Shown here piece by piece: positions 1 to 8,291 of a stretch of DNA of 64,000 bases (its first letter is position 1; each line of letters starts with the position of its first letter). Origin of the DNA: an uncultured Acetatifactor sp. (GTDB taxonomy: Bacteria > Bacillota > Clostridia > Lachnospirales > Lachnospiraceae); NCBI GenBank assembly GCA_944384205.1, contig CALWSL010000001.1:62001-126000 (forward strand), in the 5' to 3' direction. The translations under genes were made by a program, and so were the position numbers. The notes under the pieces are model-generated. The model was not told the DNA's origin. It searched no databases and worked only from the letters and a program-made list of their open reading frames with translations.

Positions 1-2
1 AG

Positions 3-401
3 CTGTATACTTATGTGCAGCTTCCTTTGCGCCTGCAGCAGGGGGAAGCGCACGGCGATTTATATATTTATACCAACAAAAAGCATTTGGCGGCAAAGGA
101 TGGGCAGATAAGCGCACTTTTACATCTTGATATGGAGCATTTAGGTCCGGTGGATGTCTATGTGGCGATGACGAATGGTAATGTTAATACGAATTTTTAT
201 CTGCAAGATGATGAAATGCTGGATTTTATTATGGAGCATATCGACATCCTGACGGAACGTCTGCAGAAGCGCGGCTATCACTGCACGTTTGAAATGCAGG
301 TGCGCGAGCAGGGTGAAAAAAAAGAAAATGTTGTTCAGAAGCTGCTGCAGCAGGAGAGTCATGTGCCTTTGGCAGAATATGCTTTTGATGTGAGGACGTA
401 A
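3..401 (+). CDS. FliK-like C-terminal domain protein (5' partial)
   Basis: The frame is open to the left edge of the window, so the true start lies upstream; the GTG at 15 is only the first start-like codon. The visible 130 or so residues resemble the C-terminal Flg_hook domain of FliK: a beta segment ending in LHLDMEHLGPVDV, a second strand around VNTNFYLQDD, then a helix and the LQKRGYHC ending. FliK controls hook length by touching the C-terminal domain of FlhB. The next gene, 3 bases on, encodes exactly that FlhB domain. In Bacillus and many Clostridia a ylqG-ylqH pair of this kind follows rnhB and precedes yraN, and yraN is present here. No flagellar gene is seen, so a role outside flagella is likely but unknown. 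Confidence 0.7.
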   Translation: MYTYVQLPLRLQQGEAHGDLYIYTNKKHLAAKDGQISALLHLDMEHLGPVDVYVAMTNGNVNTNFYLQDDEMLDFIMEHIDILTERLQKRGYHCTFEMQVREQGEKKENVVQKLLQQESHVPLAEYAFDVRT

Positions 402-403
402 CG

Positions 404-691
404 ATGCAGAAAGACAAAGATAAAATGAAACAGGCAATCGCGCTGGAATATGACCCTTCGGATGAGGCACCGAAGGTGGTTGCCAGCGGGCGCGGATATC
501 TTGCGGAGAGAATTATTGAGAGGGCGAAGGAAAATGATGTGCCGATTCACCGGGATGACAAACTGGCGGACACCTTATCCAGACTGGAAATCGGGGATAT
601 GATTCCGCCGGATTTGTATGAGGTTGTGGCAGAAATTCTTGTGTTTGTAGACTCAATGGATAAATTAAAGAGCAAAATAAAGAAGTCGTAG
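404..691 (+). CDS. Stand-alone FlhB C-terminal (cytoplasmic) domain protein, YlqH/FlhX family
   Basis: This 95-residue protein matches the cytoplasmic switch domain of FlhB/YscU export proteins: IALEYDPSDEAPKVVASGRG, then ERAKENDVPIHRD, then IGDMIPPDLYEVVAEILVFV. It has no membrane segments. It begins just after the place where the self-cleaving NPTH sequence sits in full FlhB, so it looks like the free fragment that FlhB makes by autocleavage. It starts 3 bases after the FliK-like gene and is followed 9 bases later by yraN, so the three are probably one transcript. In flagellated bacteria such FlhB fragments can affect substrate switching; here no export apparatus is visible. Family assignment is firm, function is not. 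Confidence 0.85.
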   Translation: MQKDKDKMKQAIALEYDPSDEAPKVVASGRGYLAERIIERAKENDVPIHRDDKLADTLSRLEIGDMIPPDLYEVVAEILVFVDSMDKLKSKIKKS

Positions 692-700
692 GATAAGGGT

Positions 701-1063
701 TTGAATAAACGTAAAGTAGGTGCCGGGAAAGAACAGATTGCCGCGGCATATCTGGAAGAACAGGGAATGAAAATAACGGAGCGGAATTTTCGCAGCAGAC
801 AGGGAGAAATTGATATCATTGGTTATCATGGAAAGTATCTGGTGTTCGTAGAGGTAAAATATCGCAGGGACAACAGTAAGGGAAGTGCGCTGGCGGCAGT
901 GACTTATCAGAAACAGCGGCAAATCTGCAAGGTGGCTGATTATTACCGTTATTTGCACAAATTAGGAGGCAATGCCATGATACGATATGATGTGGTTGCT
1001 ATTCAGGGAGAAGAAATTGTGTGGATTCCCAATGCGTTTCCGCATATTTATGTGAGAGGTTAG
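701..1063 (+). CDS. yraN: YraN family (UPF0102) putative endonuclease
   Basis: The protein has 120 residues, the usual length of the UPF0102/YraN family, whose fold belongs to the PD-(D/E)XK nucleases. Visible family motifs are GAGKEQIAAAYLEEQG at 7-22, RNF at 28-30, GEID at 35-38 and VEVKYR at 50-55, so E36, D38, E51 and K53 are the likely metal and catalytic residues. The substrate is not known. TTG is used as start, with AGGATAAGGG just before it; no better in-frame start exists. It lies in the ylqG-ylqH-yraN order seen in many Firmicutes and is probably co-transcribed with the two preceding genes. Confidence 0.88.
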   Translation: MNKRKVGAGKEQIAAAYLEEQGMKITERNFRSRQGEIDIIGYHGKYLVFVEVKYRRDNSKGSALAAVTYQKQRQICKVADYYRYLHKLGGNAMIRYDVVAIQGEEIVWIPNAFPHIYVRG

Positions 1064-1110
1064 CTTTTTGGCGGATCGATTTATCAGCTTAAGAAAGTCA
1101 GGAGACAGAT

Positions 1111-2061
1111 ATGTTTCAGATGATTCGTACAGACCGCATCGACGGTCCTGTTATGAGACAGAAGAGAATACAATTTGAACATAGAGGCAGTGCGGTGGAT
1201 TTGGAGTATCTTACTTTTTCTTCTTTGGAAAAAACCGGAATTGTGGAGCACCTTTTTACCACACGGACGGGAGGTGTCAGCGAGGGAAGTTATTCCACCT
1301 TGAATCTGAGCTTTACCAGAGGGGATACTCCTGCTCATGTACTGCAAAATTATGAGCGTATTGGTATGGTGCTTGGGTGTGATGTGGCGGATATGGTGGC
1401 TTCTCATCAGACCCATACGGTCAATATCCGCTGTGTAACGAGTGCCGATAGAGGAAAGGGCGTGGTACTCCCAAGGAATTATCAGGATGTGGACGGTCTG
1501 ATTACCAATGAAAAAGGAATTGCGCTGGCAACATTTTATGCGGACTGTGTTCCGCTTTATTTTGTGGATAGGGAGCATAATGCAATCGGGCTGGCGCATT
1601 CGGGATGGCGGGGAACCGCAGAGCAGATGGGGGCACGTATGGTAAGGGCGATGGGAGAGCAGTTTGGGACGGAGCCCGAAAAGCTGATTGCGGCAATCGG
1701 TCCCTCCATCTGTCAGGAATGCTATGAGGTTAGCGGAGAGGTGGCGGCTGCCTTTGAAGAGATGTTACATTCCGTGAATGCCGAAGAAATCCTGAAAGAA
1801 ATAAATGAAAGCGGTCGTTATGCTTATACAGACGGCGGAGAAAGGCATGTGGTGATTCCGGGCAAAAAAGAGGATAAGTATCAGCTTGACTTATGGCTTG
1901 CCAATCTGATTATCTTAAGGTACGCGGGGATTCCGCTGGCTCAGATAGAGGTGACGGACATCTGTACCTGTCACAATCCCAAGTATTTGTTTTCGCATCG
2001 GGCGAGTGGAGGAAAGAGAGGAAATCTGGCGGCGTTTCTGATGTTAAAAAATGAAGGATAA
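1111..2061 (+). CDS. pgeF: PgeF/YfiH/YlmD family purine nucleoside phosphorylase (polyphenol-oxidase/laccase domain)
   Basis: The 316-residue protein has the Cu-oxidase_4 domain of the YfiH/LACC1 family. The metal ligands are visible as H99 in SHQTH, C146 in YADCVPL and H163 in LAHSGWRGTA, followed by IGPSICQECYEV. Family members bind zinc and cleave adenosine and inosine phosphorolytically; editing of peptidoglycan precursors has also been proposed (PgeF). About 30 residues at the N-terminus precede the usual domain start. The ATG at 1111 has GGAGACAG six bases upstream. It stands alone after yraN, and a two-component system follows. Confidence 0.88.
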   Translation: MFQMIRTDRIDGPVMRQKRIQFEHRGSAVDLEYLTFSSLEKTGIVEHLFTTRTGGVSEGSYSTLNLSFTRGDTPAHVLQNYERIGMVLGCDVADMVASHQTHTVNIRCVTSADRGKGVVLPRNYQDVDGLITNEKGIALATFYADCVPLYFVDREHNAIGLAHSGWRGTAEQMGARMVRAMGEQFGTEPEKLIAAIGPSICQECYEVSGEVAAAFEEMLHSVNAEEILKEINESGRYAYTDGGERHVVIPGKKEDKYQLDLWLANLIILRYAGIPLAQIEVTDICTCHNPKYLFSHRASGGKRGNLAAFLMLKNEG

Positions 2062-2093
2062 AAATTAAAGATAAATTTAAAAAAATAATAGAA

Positions 2094-2110
2094 AAACTTT
2101 AATAAACTTT
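2094..2110 (+). promoter_or_regulatory. Direct repeat AAACTTT-3-AAACTTT upstream of the response regulator
   Basis: AAACTTT occurs at 2094-2100 and again at 2104-2110, a 10-base phase, in the AT-rich gap before the OmpR-type regulator gene. A TTGGTT at 2111-2116 directly follows and could be a -35 element, although no convincing -10 goes with it. OmpR-family regulators commonly bind two direct half-sites about one helical turn apart, so this may be an autoregulatory site. The evidence is the repeat alone. Confidence 0.25.
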
Positions 2111-2163
2111 TGGTTTAATGGGTAAGGTTAGTAAATACAAAAGCTTGAAAGGTGGGCGCTTTT

Positions 2164-2859
2164 ATGGCAAATATATTGGTTTGTGATGATGATAAGGAAA
2201 TTGTGGAGGCGATTGAGATTTATCTCAGTCAGGACGGCTATCAGATATATAAGGCGTATAACGGACAGCAGGCAATCGATCTTCTGCAGAAGGAGGAAAT
2301 TCATCTGCTGATTATGGATATTATGATGCCGAAGCTTGACGGTATCAGGGCAACGCTGAAAATCAGAGAGTACAGCAGTATTCCTATTATTATGCTGTCG
2401 GCAAAATCAGAGGACACAGACAAGATTCTGGGGTTGAATATCGGTGCGGATGATTATATTACGAAGCCCTTTAATCCGTTGGAACTGGCAGCCCGTGTAA
2501 AATCCAATCTGCGCAGATATACTTCACTGGGAAGTCTGAATCAGGGGAATAAATCCTTGTATCAGGTGGGCGGTCTGGTAATTAATGATGATACGAAGCA
2601 GGTAACGGTGGATGATGAGCCTGTGAAGCTTACGCCCATTGAATATAATATTCTGCTTTTGCTTGTAAAGAATCAGGGAATGGTATTTTCCATTAACCAG
2701 ATTTATGAAAGAATTTGGAACGAGGATGCTATCGGTGCGGATAATACGGTAGCAGTCCATATCAGACATATCCGGGAAAAAATTGAGATTAATCCCAAGG
2801 AACCGCGCTACTTAAAAGTGGTGTGGGGAGTAGGCTATAAGATTGACAGACAGGATTAA
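2164..2859 (+). CDS. OmpR/PhoB-family response regulator
   Basis: Receiver domain (about 1-115): acidic pocket in CDDDKE, phosphoacceptor D52 in IMDIMMP, and K101 in ITKPF. Winged-helix DNA-binding domain (about 130-230): LTPIEYNILLLLVKNQG and the recognition part VAVHIRHIREKIE. With 231 residues it has the normal family length. I place the start at ATG 2164, behind GAAAGGTGGG, rather than at the GTG four codons earlier, which lies inside that ribosome site. The partner kinase gene begins 14 bases after the stop, so both are surely translated from one mRNA. The signal and the targets are not visible from the sequence. Confidence 0.95.
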   Translation: MANILVCDDDKEIVEAIEIYLSQDGYQIYKAYNGQQAIDLLQKEEIHLLIMDIMMPKLDGIRATLKIREYSSIPIIMLSAKSEDTDKILGLNIGADDYITKPFNPLELAARVKSNLRRYTSLGSLNQGNKSLYQVGGLVINDDTKQVTVDDEPVKLTPIEYNILLLLVKNQGMVFSINQIYERIWNEDAIGADNTVAVHIRHIREKIEINPKEPRYLKVVWGVGYKIDRQD

Positions 2860-2873
2860 CGGAAAGGTTGTCT

Positions 2874-5549
2874 ATGAAAAAACCAACGGCAAAACGAATG
2901 GGAATCGGGCTGGCGCAGCATTTCATTGCAGCAGTCGTAATGTTAATTATTGCAGCAATTGTTTTTAACTCCTATGTAGTAGTGGAATCTATGAACGGTC
3001 CCCAGACTTACATGATAAATACGTATGGATCGGAGGAGGAGTTTGAGGAATCCTCTCTGTTCAGAAATATTTTTGAGACGGCAGTTGCGGATATTACCAG
3101 ACTGGTGGTAATAAAAGGAGAGTTGGAGACCAATGGAGAATTTGATCCGTCTAAGAGAATTGACGTTACAGAGTATGCCAATCAGAAGGGAACCGGCAAT
3201 GATTGTCCCGTTACGGTGGTGTATGAGCTGGACGATTTGATTAAATGGGGAAAAAGCGGAATTGAGTATACGAATCGACCCTGGAGTGTATCTGATTTTG
3301 TAAATTATTATGGGGAGGTGAACAATCCTGAAAATTTTGCACTGGATGAGTACGGAGAGCTCTATTTCAAAGGTTATGCGGGGACGGGAGACGCGGAAGC
3401 AGATGTTTCGGACTCGGAGTTGACCGGAACGGATGAAGTCAGAGAACTGATCGTGCGGAAAATGCAGGAGTATACGGAAGAACAGCTGAATGATATGGCA
3501 TTTTCTTATATTGTTGCGGAGGTGCCGCAGGGTATCAGTATGTACCGGGAGGAGGACGGCTCTTTGACGGTGTATCTCACCGCGCTGAACTGCCGATATG
3601 ATACAGTCAACGGGGAAAAGCAGTTGTTAACCTATGCGGATAACTGGATTGATTATATGAAGCTGCAGAATAATCTGGTGGATACCATTACAAGCCTTAC
3701 CGATAATTATCTGCTGTATCAAAGCTGTAACGAACTCTACAAGGAAGGGAACAGCAATTTAAAATATGCCGTAAGAATGATGACGGAAGACGGACTTTGC
3801 ACATATACCAATGTATCAGAGCTTTCCCAGGCGGCGGAAGGCGATATCACAGAATATTTTTCGGAATACAGATGTTATTTTATCTATTATCCGGATTCTC
3901 TGGAATTTTACGGCAATACCAGTCTGACAGAGGATGATATCTATCATTATATGCGGGAGTATGAGTATGCGTATCCTGAGACAACGCATATCTGGATTGG
4001 CGTGGATACCGGTTATTCCATTGCGGGGGATGCTTTTTACAATGCCAATGAGGTTTTTCAAAGAATTATTCCCAATATTGAGATGATTATTACGGCGATT
4101 ATACTGCTGTTTTTGGGCTGGGTGAGCGTTGGAATATATCTGACGGTCACCGCCGGCGTGGGGTATAATGAAGAAGGGCAGCAGATTCACTATCTTAACG
4201 GTATCGATCATATCTGGACTGAGGTTATGGTTTTTCTTGGTGGCATATTTTTGTACTTATCTGCCGTCTGTTTCGGAAAACTGATGGATATTGCGGACGG
4301 CACATATGTCAGTCAGTCTGAGGTAATGGGAATTATCAGTACCACAGAACTGTATAAGTATGGTGTGTTTGCATTGTACGGAATGCTGGTAAGTATGTTC
4401 CTGAATTTGTTCTGGTATAGCTTTGTCCGGCGGCTGCGGCGGCAAAATCTCTGGAAGGGAAGCTTTTTGTATTGGATTCTCCAAAAACTGCAGAGTGGAG
4501 TGGATTTCATCCTGTCTCACAGCAATACTGCGATCAGCACGTTGATTCCGTATAATTTTTTCCTGATGGTGAATTTGTTCGGTTTTTTTATTATTTATAT
4601 GTTTCGTGGAAATTCCATCATAGTGTTTGTCGCACTTGTACTGCTGGTCGGTTTTGACGGCGTTATCGGTATGATGATGTTTAAAAACAGCGCGGAGAGG
4701 TTGGATATTATTGAGGGAATCCGGCGTATCCGTGACGGCGAGGTAGATTATAAGCTGGATTCGGACAGTCTGCATGGAACCAATAAGGAGATGGCGGATG
4801 CAGTGAATAATATTGGAGAGGGAATTCGGAAAGCCGTAAGAACAAGTATGAAGGACGAGCAGATGAAAACGGACCTGATTACGAATGTGTCCCATGATAT
4901 AAAGACGCCGCTGACATCTATTATCAGTTATGTGGATTTATTAAAACGCCTGAAAATAGAAGAGGAGCCTGCAAAGAATTATATTGCGGTGCTGGATACC
5001 AAAGCCCAGCGCCTGAAGCAGCTTGCGGATGATTTGGTGGAAGCTTCCAAGATTTCTTCGGGAAATATTGAGCTGAACAGTGAGCGGCTGAATCTGACAG
5101 AGCTTTTGAATCAGTCTCTTGGAGAATTTTCAGAAAAACTGGAAGAGAGACAGCTTCAGACAGTGTTTGAAGAATCCAACGTTAATGCTTATATTTATGC
5201 GGATAGCCGCAAAATGTGGCGTGTAATCGAAAATTTGTTTAACAATATCTATAAATATGCGTTGGAAAATACAAGGGTGTATATAGAACTGGCAGTTTCC
5301 GGAGGAAGTGTGGAACTATCCATCAAGAATATCTCGGAGCGCCGGATGAATATGAAATCGGATGAGCTGACAGAACGTTTTATCAGAGGGGATGCTTCAC
5401 GAACTACAGAGGGAAGCGGTCTTGGTCTGTTCATTGCCAAAAGTCTGATTGAGGTTCAGGGAGGTGCCTTCCATATTTATTTGGACGGAGATCTCTTTAA
5501 AGTGGTAATCACGTTCCCGGAATATGTTGAGGAAAATCAGGAGAAATAA
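2874..5549 (+). CDS. Large polytopic sensor histidine kinase
   Basis: The protein has 891 residues from ATG 2874 (GGAAAGG six bases upstream; a TTG two codons earlier is less likely). Order of parts: transmembrane helix at about 13-36; an extracytoplasmic domain of some 350 residues; then about five membrane helices between 400 and 615; a HAMP-like linker (IIEGIRRIRDGEVDYKL); and the HisKA/HATPase catalytic core. The phosphoacceptor is H674 in NVSHDIKTPLTS, the N box is ENLFNNIYKYA, and the G box is EGSGLGLFIAKSL. The combination of a big ectodomain and a second bundle of five helices is much larger than a normal kinase sensor and suggests perception of an envelope or lipid-linked signal (inference). 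It forms a pair with the response regulator before it. Confidence 0.93.
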   Translation: MKKPTAKRMGIGLAQHFIAAVVMLIIAAIVFNSYVVVESMNGPQTYMINTYGSEEEFEESSLFRNIFETAVADITRLVVIKGELETNGEFDPSKRIDVTEYANQKGTGNDCPVTVVYELDDLIKWGKSGIEYTNRPWSVSDFVNYYGEVNNPENFALDEYGELYFKGYAGTGDAEADVSDSELTGTDEVRELIVRKMQEYTEEQLNDMAFSYIVAEVPQGISMYREEDGSLTVYLTALNCRYDTVNGEKQLLTYADNWIDYMKLQNNLVDTITSLTDNYLLYQSCNELYKEGNSNLKYAVRMMTEDGLCTYTNVSELSQAAEGDITEYFSEYRCYFIYYPDSLEFYGNTSLTEDDIYHYMREYEYAYPETTHIWIGVDTGYSIAGDAFYNANEVFQRIIPNIEMIITAIILLFLGWVSVGIYLTVTAGVGYNEEGQQIHYLNGIDHIWTEVMVFLGGIFLYLSAVCFGKLMDIADGTYVSQSEVMGIISTTELYKYGVFALYGMLVSMFLNLFWYSFVRRLRRQNLWKGSFLYWILQKLQSGVDFILSHSNTAISTLIPYNFFLMVNLFGFFIIYMFRGNSIIVFVALVLLVGFDGVIGMMMFKNSAERLDIIEGIRRIRDGEVDYKLDSDSLHGTNKEMADAVNNIGEGIRKAVRTSMKDEQMKTDLITNVSHDIKTPLTSIISYVDLLKRLKIEEEPAKNYIAVLDTKAQRLKQLADDLVEASKISSGNIELNSERLNLTELLNQSLGEFSEKLEERQLQTVFEESNVNAYIYADSRKMWRVIENLFNNIYKYALENTRVYIELAVSGGSVELSIKNISERRMNMKSDELTERFIRGDASRTTEGSGLGLFIAKSLIEVQGGAFHIYLDGDLFKVVITFPEYVEENQEK

Positions 5550-5556
5550 TGCGTCC

Positions 5557-5583
5557 GCCCTGTGGAAATCCTTTCCGCAGGGC
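5557..5583. terminator. Hairpin between convergent kinase and prs genes
   Basis: The arms are 5557-5568 and 5572-5583: twelve pairs counting one U-G wobble, with a 3-base loop. It starts 7 bases after the kinase stop and ends 12 bases before the prs stop. No run of T follows on either strand, so termination would rely on the hairpin or on Rho. Confidence 0.5.
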
Positions 5584-5595
5584 GAAACGGCGCCG

Positions 5596-6792
5596 TCAGA
5601 AATCAATCTCCAGATTGGAACGGCTGTTATAGGCATCCAGAATACCGTGAATTTTCTCCGTGGTAGCCATAACATTGGAAAGAGATACATCGTGATTCAT
5701 AAAGTCAATCAGGGAGGCAATAAACTTACTCATATCTGCCTCGATGAAATAAGGCTTTGAATAGAGCTCAGGGAGGAGATAGGTTAAATCAGTTGTTACT
5801 ACCTTGTCAAAATGACCCTGCTCATATGCTTTATCAAAGGCGCTTAAGCCTTCAGTAAAAAGACCGAAGGTACAGCAGATAAACACACGTCTCGCATTCA
5901 TTTTCTTTAACTGCTTTGCGGTATCCAGCATACTTCCGCCGGAGGAAATCATATCGTCAATGATAATAACGTCCTTGCCGTCAATATTATCACCTAAGAA
6001 TTCATGTGCCGCAATAGGATTCTTGCCGTCTACAATGGTAGAGTAGTCGCGTCTTTTGTAAAACATACCCGTATCCACGCCCAGCACGCTTGCAAAATAG
6101 ATGGCACGGTCCAAAGCGCCCTCATCGGGACTGATTACAATCAGGTGTTCTTTATCAACGATTAAATCCTCCTCGGAATTTAACAGCGCCTTTATGAACT
6201 GATAGGGCGGCGTAAAATTGTCAAAGCCGTTTAAAGGCGTTGCGTTTTGTACTCTGGGGTCGTGAGCATCAAAAGTAATAAAATTGCTGACGCCCATATC
6301 GCGCAGTTCTGCCAGAGCATAAGCGCAGTCCAACGATTCCCTTCCGCTCCTCTTATGCTGTCTGCCTTCATAAAGGAAGGGCATAATCACGTTAATACGC
6401 TTTGCCTTGCCGTTGCAGGCGGCGATAACACGTTTTAAATCCTGATAATGATCGTCAGGAGACATATGGTTGGTATATCCGTTCATATTATAAGTAATAC
6501 TATGGTTGCAGACGTCCACAAGCAGAAAGAGATCCTTCCCACGGATGCTTTCTGCGAAAGAAGCCTTTGCTTCCCCGCTGCCAAAGCGGGGAATGTTCAC
6601 TTTTGCAAGATAGTTGTTTTCGATATAACCGTTAAAAGCGGGATCGCTTTTTACTTTATCATTATTAATGCTTTTACGAAATTCCACCATATAGTTATTG
6701 ATTCTTTGACCCATTTTTTCGGCAGAAGGCAAAGCGATAATTTTTAAAGGCGCCACAGGCATAGCGTTTTCCAATTCACGTAAATTAGGCAT
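5596..6792 (-). CDS. prs: Ribose-phosphate pyrophosphokinase, long form
   Basis: The enzyme makes PRPP from ribose 5-phosphate and ATP for purine, pyrimidine, NAD and amino-acid synthesis. The PRPP-binding loop VIIIDDMISSGGSML, the ATP-side segment YKRRDY, the VSPDEGALDRA motif and FDAHDPRVQN are visible. At 398 residues it is about 80 longer than the classical enzyme (about 315); the extra length sits in the N-terminal half, including ELENAMPVAPLKI and a segment before VDVCNHS. The start is ATG 6792 because GGAGGAAACTC directly precedes it; two upstream in-frame ATGs lack such a site. It is transcribed against its neighbours as a single gene. Several motifs deviate from the textbook pattern, so feedback properties may differ. 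Confidence 0.88.
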   Translation of the reverse strand: MPNLRELENAMPVAPLKIIALPSAEKMGQRINNYMVEFRKSINNDKVKSDPAFNGYIENNYLAKVNIPRFGSGEAKASFAESIRGKDLFLLVDVCNHSITYNMNGYTNHMSPDDHYQDLKRVIAACNGKAKRINVIMPFLYEGRQHKRSGRESLDCAYALAELRDMGVSNFITFDAHDPRVQNATPLNGFDNFTPPYQFIKALLNSEEDLIVDKEHLIVISPDEGALDRAIYFASVLGVDTGMFYKRRDYSTIVDGKNPIAAHEFLGDNIDGKDVIIIDDMISSGGSMLDTAKQLKKMNARRVFICCTFGLFTEGLSAFDKAYEQGHFDKVVTTDLTYLLPELYSKPYFIEADMSKFIASLIDFMNHDVSLSNVMATTEKIHGILDAYNSRSNLEIDF

Positions 6793-6874
6793 GAGTTTCC
6801 TCCGATCCGGATTAATCTTTTGTTTCATATGTAAAATCATGTAAAACCAATAATTAATTTATAACATTATGCTA

Positions 6875-6903
6875 GTGACACGTCAAGGGATTTCTAGTAC
6901 AAT
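6875..6903 (+). promoter_or_regulatory. SigA-type promoter of the DUF512-der operon
   Basis: -35 GTGACA at 6875-6880, a 17-base spacer, and -10 TACAAT at 6898-6903. Both hexamers match consensus at five of six bases. Start of transcription is expected near 6910, about 20 bases before the ATG at 6931. Confidence 0.65.
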
Positions 6904-6930
6904 CATTAGTGGAAATAAGGATGGTGCGCT

Positions 6931-8265
6931 ATGAAAAAACAAAAAGAACATATTGTAAAGTCTGTGAAAACGGGCAGTATTGCCATGGAAATGGAGATTG
7001 AGGCGGGAGATAAGATACTTGCCATTGATAATACGGAGATAGAGGATATTTTTGATTACCAGTTTTTGATACAGGATACCTATATTGAGGTATTGGTGGA
7101 AAAGCCTGACGGCGAGCAGTGGCTCCTGGAGATTGATAAGGAATTTGACGAGGATTTGGGAATCACCTTTGAAAACGGTCTTATGGATGAGTACAGGCAT
7201 TGCCATAATAAATGTATTTTCTGCTTTATCGACCAGATGCCGAAGGGGATGCGGGAAACCCTTTATTTTAAGGACGACGATTCCAGACTTTCCTTTTTGC
7301 AGGGAAATTATGTGACGCTGACAAATATGTCAGAGCATGATATTGACCGTATCTGCCGCTATCATTTGTCCCCGATCAACATATCCTTTCAGACGATGAA
7401 TCCGTCTCTTCGTTGTAAGATGCTGAATAATCGTTTTGCGGGGGAAGCCTTGAAAAAGGTGGATATATTAAACGAAGCCGGAATCCGGATGAATGGGCAG
7501 ATTGTGCTTTGCAAGGGTATAAACGACGGAAAGGAGCTGGAATTCAGCATAAGCGAATTGATGAAATATATTCCCAATCTGGAGAGCGTATCCGTGGTGC
7601 CGGTGGGATTGTCCAAATACCGGGAGGGCTTGTATCCTTTGGAGCCGTTTGAAAAGGAGGATGCGGGAGAAGTTCTTTCTATCATTCACAAATATCAGAG
7701 GGAGTGCATGGAGAAATACGGGATTCATTTTATTCATGCCAGTGATGAATGGTATATTCTTGCAGAGGAGGAGCTGCCCGAAGAAGAGAAATACGACGGC
7801 TACTTACAGTTGGAAAACGGTGTGGGTATGCTGAGGCTTCTTTTGGAAGAATTTAAGGAAGCCATGAAGGAGCGTAAGGAGCGAGAAGGGTTTCCGAATA
7901 TGGAGGTTGCGGGAGAAATATCCATGGCTACGGGCTTGCTGGCGTACCCCTACATTCGCAGAATGACGGAGGAAGTTCAGGAGGCGTACCCCAATCTCAA
8001 AATTAATCTGTATCCGATTACAAATTATTTTTTCGGAGAGAGAATTACCGTGTCGGGACTGCTGACGGGACAGGATATCAGAGACCAGCTCTCAGGGAAA
8101 AAACTGGGAGAGCGACTGCTTTTGCCCCAGAATGTTTTGCGGAGCGGCGAGAGGGTATTTTTGGACGACCTGACGGTGGATGACCTTGAAAAGGCTTTAC
8201 AAGTTCCGATTAATATTGTAAAATCAAGCGGATGCGACTTTGTAGATTCCATTGTGAATGTATAA
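6931..8265 (+). CDS. DUF512 radical-SAM family protein with N-terminal PDZ-like domain
   Basis: The protein has 444 residues. An N-terminal PDZ-like segment (about 8-60: IVKSVKTGSIAMEMEI and so on) is followed by a cysteine motif of radical-SAM type, C91-x3-C95-x2-C98 in CHNKCIFCF, then FLQGNYVTLTN and the DUF512 region toward the C-terminus. The reaction is unknown; relatives are annotated as putative Fe-S oxidoreductases. In Clostridia the gene regularly sits directly before der, as here (26 bases to the der ATG), so a link to ribosome or membrane biogenesis is often suspected but unproven. ATG start with AAGGATGG upstream. Confidence 0.85.
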   Translation: MKKQKEHIVKSVKTGSIAMEMEIEAGDKILAIDNTEIEDIFDYQFLIQDTYIEVLVEKPDGEQWLLEIDKEFDEDLGITFENGLMDEYRHCHNKCIFCFIDQMPKGMRETLYFKDDDSRLSFLQGNYVTLTNMSEHDIDRICRYHLSPINISFQTMNPSLRCKMLNNRFAGEALKKVDILNEAGIRMNGQIVLCKGINDGKELEFSISELMKYIPNLESVSVVPVGLSKYREGLYPLEPFEKEDAGEVLSIIHKYQRECMEKYGIHFIHASDEWYILAEEELPEEEKYDGYLQLENGVGMLRLLLEEFKEAMKERKEREGFPNMEVAGEISMATGLLAYPYIRRMTEEVQEAYPNLKINLYPITNYFFGERITVSGLLTGQDIRDQLSGKKLGERLLLPQNVLRSGERVFLDDLTVDDLEKALQVPINIVKSSGCDFVDSIVNV

Positions 8266-8291
8266 AAAGTGTTTTGAAACGGAGGAAAGAT

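Noticed and set aside
4257-4895. 212-residue minus-strand frame inside the sensor kinase
   Set aside because: It is antisense to a clearly coding frame, is rich in His, Gln and Arg as typical shadow translation, and has no ribosome site.
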